Below, one piece after another: positions 47,284-57,500 of a DNA stretch of 64,000 nucleotides. The notes below the pieces were generated by a model that did no database searches, was not told the origin of the DNA, and saw only the letters and a list, made by a program, of their open reading frames with translations. Every line of letters begins with the position of its first letter. Position 1 is the stretch's first letter. Both the position numbers and the translations under genes were made by a program. The stretch is from Armigeres subalbatus (lineage: Eukaryota > Arthropoda > Insecta > Diptera > Culicidae): contig NW_026942806.1 of NCBI RefSeq assembly GCF_024139115.2, positions 1 through 64,000 on the forward strand. Reading direction: 5' to 3'.

Positions 47284-47874
47284 ATGTTTAAAATTTTTAG
47301 TGAAATTGTCAAAGCAGTACCGATTAGAAAATTAGACGTAGTCGTAAAAATTGCAGAGTTGCGCCCTTTTTCTTCCAAAAGTAAAAACCACGGTCTGACC
47401 GACTTTAGCAAAAAGAAGGCTTGCAAGGAGAAAGTATGCAAAGAACGACCGGCCCAAACGTCCCCAGAAAAGCCCGAATCATGCGGGGATAAACCCGAAG
47501 GCGTCACAACATGGCGCCCCTGCCCGGATCCAGCCAAGCAAAAAAAGTTCTCCTGCGAGGACAATCAACCACATGGAATTGCACGGAGAACGAAACTTCA
47601 GGTTGCGGCCAAATCCCCCTGCACGACCCCAGCGCCTTCGCTGCAGGCCCCCGACTGTTTCATAGCGAAAACCCAGCTTTGCCCGAGGGCCTCGATGCCC
47701 GGCTGCGGGAAGGCCAGGATCCCGCCCCGTTGCGAACCGAAAAAGGCGGTCCGTGGTTGCGTCAGAGCGGCACCGCCCGTTGCGTCTTTTTCCGAGTGCT
47801 ACGAATTCCCATTTCTGCCGCCGCTCCGCTCGGAGTGCACCTGCTTGACGGCAAAGAAAATTTGTATTTATTGA
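47284..47874 (+). CDS. Small cysteine-rich protein, possible mitochondrial targeting; likely host gene
   Basis: A 196-residue open frame with no transposon motif. The start chosen is the ATG at 47284, because the predicted N-terminus (MFKIFSEIVKAVPIRKLDVV, then RPFSS) looks like a basic amphipathic mitochondrial presequence. The same frame opens 120 nt upstream (47164) with a Ser/Phe-rich extension that fits less well. The mature part has 15 cysteines, many as Pro-Cys, Asp-Cys or Arg-Cys, in a Pro/Lys/Arg-rich background. AATAAA lies at 47955-47960, about 80 nt after the stop. It sits between the R1 tail and a Jockey 5' region and appears intronless. Cysteine-rich, sometimes mitochondrial, sperm-associated proteins are common in flies; membership of such a family (DUF1431-like) is a guess. 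Intact coding over 590 bp in this setting argues for selection. Confidence 0.6.
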   Translation: MFKIFSEIVKAVPIRKLDVVVKIAELRPFSSKSKNHGLTDFSKKKACKEKVCKERPAQTSPEKPESCGDKPEGVTTWRPCPDPAKQKKFSCEDNQPHGIARRTKLQVAAKSPCTTPAPSLQAPDCFIAKTQLCPRASMPGCGKARIPPRCEPKKAVRGCVRAAPPVASFSECYEFPFLPPLRSECTCLTAKKICIY

Positions 47875-47954
47875 AGGACGAGATGAATATTTAAAAACAA
47901 TATTGTTAAGCTGAGCTCAGATAGAAACAATTGTCATAAAAACGTAGAAGGCAA

Positions 47955-47960
47955 AATAAA
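47955..47960 (+). promoter_or_regulatory. Polyadenylation signal AATAAA
   Basis: A canonical hexamer 80 nt after the stop of the cysteine-rich gene, followed by AT-rich DNA. It fits as the 3' end of that transcript. Confidence 0.45.
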
Positions 47961-48411
47961 TATGTATTTATATTACATTTTACCCGGGCACGTTTGTTCT
48001 GCGGCACCAACGGAGGATCCGCAAATCATTCTCGATTAATCATCCTCCTTCGCTTTGCGACTATTTGTTTATGATAGACAGAATCAGCGTGTTAAGTATT
48101 GGTACAGGCATTATCAGGGTAATAAGCAGAATAAATATGTACATCGGACCGCATCGTGCTTTCGTGCTGTGCGGTTCTTTCTCTCGTTGCGGAAGGAAGT
48201 TTTTAATACTACCCGAAGCTATTTTAATTTCAACGGTGCTTCTTAGCGCTATTTGTACCCACTGATCCCGTTACGATCTTTGCAAGGACCCGTGCCTTCG
48301 TTTTACGTTGGACCCGTTTGCGGAAGTAAAATTCCGACAAGCGGTGGTAATCCTGCAGGGACACCGTTCTGGGAAAAAACCTCTTAGAAGGTCACGTCTC
48401 CACGCTCAGCA

Positions 48412-49965
48412 ATGAGTATTAACAAAAACAAGAGGAAGGGGGAGTCTCTGAATTCTCCACTTCCTTCAAAGAAACAAGGTTGCAAGACCGTCCTGCCAAA
48501 GCGCGGAAAAAATAGAAGGAAGCTGGAGAATTCAGATATTCCTTCTAACTCTAATATCGGAAATAATTCTTCTCCAATCGAACTGAGCAATCAGTTCGAT
48601 TTGATTAACGATGAAATTGAGCAAATCGAATATACCTCTAGCCCAGGTGATTCGATTCATGCGAAAAACCAAAGGATTCCGCCAATTGTGGTATCTGTTG
48701 CCGAGTTTTCTGGCTTCCGGAATGAGATTTTGAGTAACCTTCAGGGGGTCAAGGGTTCATTTCAGATTGCAAGGAAAGGTGACTGCCGCGTTTTGCCGGC
48801 ATCCTTTGACGATCGCAAACGTCTTCTTCAGTATTTAACTGAGAAGCGCCATAAATTCTTCACATACGACGACAAAACTGAGCGATTGTTCAAAGTCGTC
48901 TTAAAAGGTCTCTCCAGTGATGATAAATCACTGGATGAGATTAAAATTGAAATTTCTCAATTACTTGGATTTTCACCAGTCCAAGTAATTAAGATGAAGA
49001 AGAAATCCCACTCTGGTACTTCCCAGAGGGGCATTTCTCAAGAATTTTATTTAGTTCATTTTAACAAAAGTGAACTAAATAATATGAAAAGTTTGGAAAA
49101 GGCCTGTATTATGTCCCATGTCCGTGTTGCATGGGAACATTTCCACAGGCCTGGGGGAAATTTCCAAAACCCCACCCAGTGCCGTAAGTGCCAAAAGTGG
49201 GGTCATGGAACCAAACATTGTCACATGGATGCTAAATGCATGATTTGTGGTGGAACCTCTCACGCCAAGGACGCATGTCCTGTGAGAGAAGATTCCAATA
49301 AATTTAAATGTGCAAATTGTGGGGGCAATCATAAATCCAATTTCTGGGAATGCCCTTCACGCAAAAAAGTTTTGAATTCCCGTGCAAAATTGATGACGGG
49401 AAATTCCAATCGGATCCCACATTACACGGGTAGAAATTTTTCAAACGCTCAAATTTCGAAACCAGTTACCGGTCGAAATTTTTCGAATGTACCTACGTAT
49501 GCAAACATCGCTGCTGGTAGACAAAATTTCTCTTCTCAAAATGAGGTTTATACCCATGTCCCAACGGAAAATAATGGTCATGTTGCCGATTCAGGTAGCA
49601 TGACTGCATCCGATTTTGATTTTTTAACTGAACAATTGCATCACATGATTGATGCAATGTTCAAAGCAAATACCATACCAGAAGCTGTTCAGGTTGGTAT
49701 AAAGTACAAAAAATTGTTATTGGACTCCGTTTCAATGGATCTAAATAATTGTGTGAAAGTTCTAAATTGGAATGCCCGCTCTCTAAAGGGAAAGGAAGAT
49801 GAATTATTCAACTTCCTAACAGTTCATAATGTGCATATTGCCATTATAACTGAAACCTATTTAAAACCAGGACTCTCCATTAAACGAGATCCAAATTATT
49901 TTATCTACAGAAATGATCGTCTTGACAGCGCCTGTGGTGGTGTCGCCATTGTCATCAATAGATAA
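48412..49965 (+). pseudogene. Jockey ORF1 continuing without a stop into ORF2
   Basis: A 517-codon frame. Residues 1-90 are basic and low-complexity. Residues 155-250 resemble the PRE_C2HC region. Three zinc knuckles follow: CRKCQKWGHGTKHC (257-270), CMICGGTSHAKDAC (276-289) and CANCGGNHKSNFWEC (300-314). The linker runs to about 441. Residue 442 (Met) starts what is normally ORF2: VKVLNWNARSLKG, then IAIITETYL with the endonuclease Glu near 481. No stop separates the two proteins, which is unusual for this clade. The frame ends at a TAG at 49963-49965, in the middle of the endonuclease. Confidence 0.83.
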
Positions 49966-52265
49966 CATAAATTATTTTCTTCGTTTGAAACCAAAGTTTT
50001 TGAAACCTTGGGAGTTTCTGTTGAAACAAATTTTGGTCAATTTTCCTTCATTGCAGCCTATTTGCCTTTTCAATGCAATGGGCAGCAAAAAAATTTGTTG
50101 AAAGCTGATCTTCAAATTCTGACTCGCAACAAATCAAAATTCTTCGTAATTGGTGACTTCAATGCCAAACACCGTTCATGGAATAATGCTCAAAGCAATT
50201 CCAACGGCAACATTTTATTTGAAGATTGTTCTGCGGGATATTATACTATTCAATATCCCAATGGCCCAACTTGTTTTTCATCCACTCGAAATCCTTCGAC
50301 AATTGATTTGGTTTTAACTGATTCAAGTCAGCTGTGTGGCCAATTGGTAACTCATGCTGACTTTGACTCAATCACCTTCCTGTGACATTTGAAATCTCAC
50401 AAGAAGCCATTTATAATCCAATCAGCTCTACTTTCAATTATCATAGGGCTGATTGGGATTTATATAAAACGTATATCGATAGGAATTTTGATGTTGATAT
50501 TCCTCTCGATACCAAAAGTGATATTGATAATGCTCTCGTATCTTTCACAAATTTAATTGTCGAAGCCAGAGGCATTGCAATTCCTAAATGTGAAATTAAA
50601 TTCAACTCCATTATTATTGACGACGATCTTCAGCTACTGATCCGTCTTAAAAATGTGAGGCGAAGGCAATACCAAAGAACTCGCGATCCCGCGTTGAAAG
50701 TTATTTGGCGAGATTTGCAAATGAAATTAAAAAACGTTTCGCTATTCTGAGAAATACCAACTTTGAGAATAATGTCTCGAAGTTGGATCCCAGTTCGAAA
50801 CCCTTTTGGAAATTAACGAAAATTCTTAAAAAACCTCAAAAGCCAATTCCAGCGCTTAAAGAGGGAAATAAAATTTTATTAACAAATGGCGAAAAGGCTC
50901 AAAAACTTGCTCAGCAGTTCGAGAGTGCCCATAATTTTAGTCTAGGTCTCACTAGAGGATCAGATTAAACGGAGCTTCGAAGACATTCTCAATCAAGACA
51001 ATGTTTTTGACCCTTCGTTGGGAACTAATTTGGATGAAGTGAGATCTATTACTAGAAAATTTAAAAATATGAAACCCCGGGGCTGATGATGGTATTTTCT
51101 ACATACTTATCAAAAAACTTCCTGAGAGCTCTTTATCCTTTTTGGTTAATTTATTTAACAAATGTTTTCAATTGGCATACTTCCCAGATAAATGGAAAAA
51201 CGCCAAAGTTGTTCCTATTTTGAAGCCGGACAAAAATCCAGCTGAGGATTCTAGTTATCGCCCAATCAGTTTGCTTTCTTCAATAAGCAAACTGTTTGAA
51301 AAGTGCGATATGTGCCATCACAAATATTGCCCTCCGCTCGCTTTCAAATCGACTTCTATAAAAACATTCTTCATGCCTGCCGTATCCTAACGGAACTATC
51401 AATTCTATACTTTCGCCTCTAATTCTATAATGAACATGTACGTCCAAGTTTGGAAGATGATATTAGCATTTCCATATCATTGTTTGAAAAGATTATTTTA
51501 AATAGAATGATGGCTCATATTAATGACAATTCTATTTTTGCTGATGAGCAATTTGGTTTTCGCCATGGGCATTCAACCACTCATCAGTTATTAAGAGTTA
51601 CGAACTTAATTCGGCTCAACAAATCTGAAGGATATTCGACTGGAGTTGCTCTTCTTGGCATGAAGGTTTGATTGTAAAATTGATGAATTTTAATTTTCCT
51701 CTGTACATTATTAAACTGATCCAAAATTATTTATCAGATCGCTCACTGCAGGTAAACTATCAGAATTCTAAATCTGATAGATTACCTGTAAGGGCTGGTG
51801 TCCCCCAAGGCAGCATACTGGGGCCCATTTTGTATAACATTTTTACTTCTGACTTACCTGATTTACCACCAGGGTGTCAAAAATCTTTGTTTGCAGATGA
51901 CACGGGCCTTTCAGCCAAAGGGCGAAGCCTTCGTGTCATTGTAGTAGATTGCAAAAAGTTTGGATATTTTCTCCACTTACTTGCAAAATGGAAAATTTCT
52001 GAATGCTTCCAAAACTCAGCTTATAATTTTCCCACATAAGCCGAGAGCTTCTTATTTGAAACCTTCTAGCAGACATATTGTCACTATGAATGGGGTTCCA
52101 ATTAATTGGTCTAGCGAAGCTAAATATTTAGGACTTCTGCTAGATCAAAAATTAACTTTTAAAAATCACATTGAAGGCCTTCAAGCCAAATGTAACAAAT
52201 ATATTAAGTGTCTACCCGCATATTTAAAAACCGTTCGTAGATTGGTGGATATTGTTCACATGAAA
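49966..52265 (+). pseudogene. Jockey ORF2 remainder (endonuclease and reverse transcriptase)
   Basis: After the TAG the endonuclease continues (FFVIGDFNAKHRSWNNAQ and NPSTIDLVLTDSS), followed by the linker (IIDDDLQLLIRLKNVRRRQY). The polymerase then has FPDKWKNAKVVPILKPDKNP, QFGFRHGHSTTHQLLR, AGVPQGSILGPILYNIF and FADDT. Frameshifts occur near 50380, 50730, 50960, 51670 and 51930. At 51656 the segment carrying the first catalytic Asp (normally DIEKAFDSV after VALL) is missing and the frame shifts, consistent with loss of about 28 nt. The protein ends prematurely near 52265. Confidence 0.82.
51304..51480. mobile_element. 177-bp insertion with 11-bp direct repeats
   Basis: The Jockey reverse transcriptase is interrupted between FEK and IILNRMM by 177 bp. 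The repeat TGTTTGAAAAG lies on both sides (51293-51303 and 51481-51491). Removing the insert plus one repeat restores the protein. The insert lacks a poly(A) tail and clear inverted ends, apart from GATATG/CATATC near its edges. Class unknown. Confidence 0.7.
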
Positions 52266-52269
52266 TAAA

Positions 52270-54151
52270 TGATATTGTTACAAGTCATGTTATTGTCAAT
52301 TTATGCTGGAACTTGATGTTTATTGAGAACGCATACTATACCCTATTATAAATCACCAATAATACAGGCGGTAAACATACAGCATGGTGTTTCTCTACCA
52401 TTTCTTGTTTTCCAAATTAGAACGAAATTGGGAAGTCAACCTCACTAGAACATGACAAAAGTATATCAGGTATGGTACTGCGTCAAACAGTATGGTATAC
52501 AATTTTCAGCAAACAAAAATTCATCGTGCTGCCACACACACATCGCCGAATTATATCATCGAAAGATAAAATTCCTATAGGGTAAAAGTTCCGATAGTGT
52601 TCCTATAGTTGCGGTAGTATGGTATACTCAAAACTTACAAATCAATCGCAGCAACCCACACTGTCAAACAGTTAGTATATCTGTCAGTTGTCGAGCCGAG
52701 CCATAATATATTTGATAGCCTTTCTAAACTGGTAAATACCATAAAAATACCTTAACATTTTTTCGTCGTTGTTGCAGTAGTGTTCCTATAGTTGCGAGTC
52801 TAATTGAAAAACAATGGGATTCGTAACTATAGGAACGCAAATTAAGAAATATCGCAACAATTGGAACATTGTACCAGTAATTAGAGTTTTAATTTTAGGC
52901 TTGAAAAATAGTTCACAGCAAATAGTTTTGAAAATTCAACGACGTGTAAAATTGCAGCTAACCCTTTCAAACGAATGAACATTCAATATTCTATTAATTT
53001 TGATTGAATTTTACAAGCAAGGACAGTTTAAATTTATTTCGATTTAAGAGAACAGTGAGATCAATTGAATGTTACGTTTATTTGCATGTTCCAAATATGT
53101 GCATGAAAATACATTTAAAATCACAACATATTTTTATCTGTGTTTCTCTTCCAACACAAGCATTTCAATATAAAAATAGAAGCGGAGAGCTTTCGAATGC
53201 ATATTAAAGGTAGGTGAAATACGATTCGATATTATTATGGGAGAATAAATAGTGTTGGAACGTGCTTAGTTCCTCCACTATTGGATCATTTACCCTATGC
53301 ATTGAACTTTGGCAATAAATGTGAGTCGTATGCGTAATTTCACAGCCCGAACATGTTTATGCAGTAGCCATGACAGCAGTTCGAAAAATAAAATCGCGGC
53401 CTGTTTGCATCATTGAAATAAAGTTGTTTTTCGTTTAATTCTATCTCTAAGCTCTAGAAAAAAGTAAGTGTATATTGGTTAAGTGTTAAGTTAAGTGATT
53501 AAATCTTGACTGAATTCTCGATGAAATTCCAAAAAGGTCGAATTAATTATTTCCATGTAAAATCTACAGATCCAACACACGGACGAGGAGTTCATCAAAT
53601 TGACCATGAAAGTGACCGTCTTTATTCTTTACCGCCGATTACAGGGTATGTTTTTTTATATGTATAATTAATAGTGAATCTTAACAACTGAATTGATTTC
53701 ATACGCTCATTACAGCAACATTCTCGGGAACGTATACTGCAGTCGGCTCCGAAAGTCCCCAAAATTGGTTTCTGGCACTGATTGATGTTCAATAATATCT
53801 ACCCATTTCATCCGATAAAAATACTCAAGAACTTGATGTAGATAATAAAAATTATGATGGTGCAATGATAGACTTGTGTGCTTATTCATTTAATTACTTC
53901 ATTATCACTACAAAATATGAAAAACAACAAACATCAAAGAATATGGTACGGATTTTTTTTTCATGTATGGTCCTACTATATTATTTTTACATTCCTAATT
54001 GTTTTCATCTGAGAAAAGGGATTGTATAAGCACCATAATAGATGCTGTATGCCGAAAAATATGTACTGAAAAATGGCCATTTTTGTATTGTAATTATACT
54101 TAACCGCCCATTACTCGAATAGTACATTTGACGAACACAATATATCATGTT
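52270..54151. other. Mostly non-coding; short repeats and one candidate small gene
   Basis: The word AGTGTTCCTATAGTTGCG occurs at 52596-52613 and 52779-52796, and in near-inverted form at 52822-52838, suggesting a worn MITE. The only coding candidate is at 53521-53785. The rest is AT-rich and unrecognised. Confidence 0.4.
53521..53785 (+). CDS. Candidate two-exon small protein (unrecognised)
   Basis: A frame begins with the ATG at 53521, with an in-frame TAA just upstream at 53500-53502. It reads MKFQKGRINYFHVKSTDPTH and continues to PPIT. A donor GTATGT at 53646 and an acceptor ending TTACAG at 53715 would remove a 70-bp AT-rich intron, a usual size in mosquitoes. Exon 2 then continues in frame to a TGA at 53783-53785, for about 64 residues in all. 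Without splicing the frame stops at 53667. No domain is recognised. Further exons may exist. The support is the splice-site consistency only. Confidence 0.25.
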
Positions 54152-54521
54152 TGTTCCCGTGAGTAGAAAAACGAACACCGTCTCTTTTAGTTGCCGTACT
54201 GTGCAGAAATTCAGTGTTATCGGTATTTCAGTTCAAGGTCGTTGTTCTAACTAGGAAGCGCACGGTGGACTACGATCAATCAAACTTGTCTCTCCCCAAA
54301 CTATGTTAGAGGACAATCGGTGATTTATCTGCTGAATTATAAAATACAATCTTTTCTTCAAATCTGCTGACTGTTCAAGTTTCTTATTATATTCATAATC
54401 TGCTTACTCATGAACTCAGTTGTTCTTTCCTCTGTCATTGTCGCGTCAAGATGACTTTCAGTGTGACGGAATGGACAGTTGGCTCACTTATATTTCGCCG
54501 CAACGAGGGGTATCGGCAACA
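54152..54521 (-). repeat. BEL 3' LTR (370 bp)
   Basis: On the reverse strand it begins TGTTGCCGATACCCC and ends CTCACGGGAACA, the TG...CA form. The start was set by the polypurine tract GGGGTGGGGAA immediately upstream. It extends 30 bp beyond what can be matched to the other LTR, which is cut off by an inserted element. Confidence 0.85.
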
Positions 54522-57500
54522 TTCCCCACCCCGTGAACTACTTCCGGTTCTGGAACACAGTCTCCCGGTTTCTTGCCAGGACCCGCCACATCAAGAACCG
54601 CTAGCCTTATAGCGTGCCTAGTGAAAACTCCTCTGGCAGTCTTCACTTTTGCTCGACGCACTTGTCCAGCTTTATCCGGGAAGGTGTCCAGGATCCGTCC
54701 TCGCTCCCATTTATTCCTGATTGTATCGTCCACGACTATGACCAAGTCACCTGGTTGCAGCGGTCTCGTTGCCTCAAACCATTCAGTTCACCGAGTCTAT
54801 ACCGAGAGATACTCCCGCGTCCACCTGCGCCAGAATTCATCCATAATACTCTGCGATAGCCTATAACTGTCTCGTTCTCATCGTTAAGAGGATTCACCGC
54901 TGACTGTTTGATACCCGTTGATCCGTACAGCAGAAAATGGTTGGTTGTATGTGACTCTTTTGTTCTCACCCTCTAATGGAATGTAAGTTAGTGGACGTGA
55001 ATTAACGATTCCTTTTGCCTCCAACATAATTGTCTCCATAACTTCATCGCTGGGGTGACGTGGACTGTTTGATATGGCCTGCATAGCCACCTTGACGGAA
55101 CGCACCATGCGTTCCCATGGACCTCCCATGTGGGGGGCGGCCGGAACGTTGAAGTGCCACTGGGTAAGTGCATTGGTAAACGTAGATGCGCAGGTCTCGT
55201 TAATTTTCCTTATATTCTGCTTTTCCTCAGATAACTGGCGATTAGCTCCCACAAAATTGGTGCCATTGTCGGAAAAAATCTCCATCGGCGCTCCTCGTCG
55301 AGCCACAAACCTGCGGAAAGCCATTACGCAGGAGGTCGATGTTAGGCTATGTACTAACTCCAGATGGATTGCGCGGATGGTGAGGCAGGTAAAGAGGCAA
55401 ATCCACCGCTTCACACTGCTGCGCCCAACCTTGACCAGAAAGGGTCCCATGTAGTCAACGCCCACGAAGGAAAATGGTCTTATGAACGGTGTTAGGCGCT
55501 CTCTAGGTAACTCTCCCATACGCGGTGGTGCCGGATTGGCATTCTTAATTTTGCAATGCTGACATTCTCGGCTAACTTTTCGTATCAAAACTCGAAGCTT
55601 AGGTATGTAAAACTGTTGACGTAGTTCGTTGCAAACTGTTTCGCTATTTGCGTGTAGGAACCGACGATGAAAGGACTGTACAAGAAGATATGTTATACGG
55701 CTTTCTCTGGGAAGTATTACTGGATACTTTGCTGCAAAAGAGACGTATGGTGCTGCGCCAATCCTACTCTCCATTCGAATCACTCCTTGTTCATCTAGGA
55801 CTGGCGACAAGAAATACAGCGAACTTCTTTTTGGAACACTGCAACCCTTTTTAAGCTCGTTGATCTCCTCCTCGTACTCTTTCCACTGTGCTTGCCGCCA
55901 CAATGCTATTTCGGCCCTCACAAATTCATTCCGGTTTATTTCGGAACCGCGTTTGTTCTTCTCCCGGATGTGTTTCCAGATGTCCACTGCTCGGTGCACG
56001 TAGACCACCGTTCGAAGCATACGGTGCCAACTTGAAAAACGTTCCACGTCGATTACTTCCTCTATTACTCGATGTACTGCTACGAAATTAACTTCTTCGC
56101 TCGCGGCTTCGACTTCCCTACATTTATCTACCAATTCCTTCGGCCAATCCTCCTGTGGCTTTCTTAAAAACAATGGTCCTTGGAACCATCTACTATTCGG
56201 ATCGAAAGACGGACCCGAATTCCACTTGGTGGCGTCGTCAGCTACGTTCAGTTTCGATGGTACATAGTGCCACTCCGTTACGCTAGTAAGCGACAGAATT
56301 TCGCCAACGCGAAACGAGACAAATTGGTGATACCGTCGGCTGTCGGACCGAAGCCACGCCAAAACTGTCGCTGAGTCGGTCCACAAGAACCGCTGCTTGA
56401 TGTTGACAGTACATGCTGCACAGATGCTTTGCAGCAGACGAGATCCCATCATGGCTGCCTGGAGTTCCAAACGAGGGATTGAAAGAGTCCGAAGTGGTGC
56501 TACCTTTGTTTTTGCAGCAACGAGTGAACACCAGCCCTTCCCTTGGTGGGACATCCGCAAATAGACCACGCATGCACAGGCCGCTACGCTTGCATCCGTG
56601 AAGACATGGATTTCAATTTCATCTACTTTCTGTGGTTGAAAATCGCCGAAAAAACTGCGAGGAACTTGAACTTCGCCAATACACTCGTACAGTTGTATCC
56701 ACCTATTCCACAGCTCTTGAATGTGTTCTGCAATGGGCTCGTCCCAGTTCGTCCCCGATCGCCAAATTTCCTGCATGAGGATCTTTCCATGCACAACGAA
56801 ATGTGCGATGAATCCCAAGGGATCGTATAACTTCATTATGGTTCGGAGGACTTGTCTTTTGGTTGGAGCTCCGTAATATCCCTTGAAGTCAGCTTGAGGT
56901 TCTGCTTGATCAAATGTGAAGTGATCTGCTGAAGGAACCCATACAACTCCTAATACTCGTTCATGAACTACTTCTTTATCCACCGTTAACGACTTACTGG
57001 ATGAAGGATTGGTCTCTCCAAGGCAGTCGAGTACCTCGGGAGAGTTGGACAGAATCTTTCCGAATTCAAACCCAGCGGCTGCATGGATATGCTGGACTTG
57101 CTTGACCAGTTGGACGGCATCCTCCACCGAATTGACGCTGTCAAGGAAGTCGTCCACATAGTGGTTTTTGACTATCGCCTGCACTGCCCTGGGGTATTGC
57201 TCCACAAAATCTAGAGCATTTTTGTTCTTCGCATATTGCGCTGTACATGGAGAGCTAGTCGCTCCGAACATGGCGACATTGATAACGTATACCTGTACTT
57301 TATCTTCCGGACTATTGCGCCACAGGAAGCACTGTGACATCTTATCAGCATCTCGAATTAAAATCCGTAAAAACATTTCACGAATGTCGGAGCATACTGC
57401 TATTTTGCCTTCCCTGAACCGTATCAGAACATCCACTAGCGGTACGAGTAGATCCGGACCTTTTAGAAGCATGTCGTTGAAGGAAACTCCGTTCACCTTC

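Larger units (their letters stand above)
47985..52265 (+). mobile_element. Jockey-clade LINE, 3'-truncated, broken
   Basis: It has an apparent 5' untranslated leader (about 47985-48411), ORF1 (Gag-like), and ORF2 (endonuclease plus reverse transcriptase). It stops near 52225 in the C-terminal part of ORF2, where sequence of another kind begins, so no proper LINE tail is present. It carries several frameshifts, a 177-bp insertion at 51304 and a small deletion at the active site. The encoded proteins are of the Juan/Jockey type known from mosquitoes. Confidence 0.85.

Noticed and set aside
54573..55454. Forward frames of about 97-126 codons
   Set aside because: They are antisense shadows of the BEL integrase and C-terminal region.
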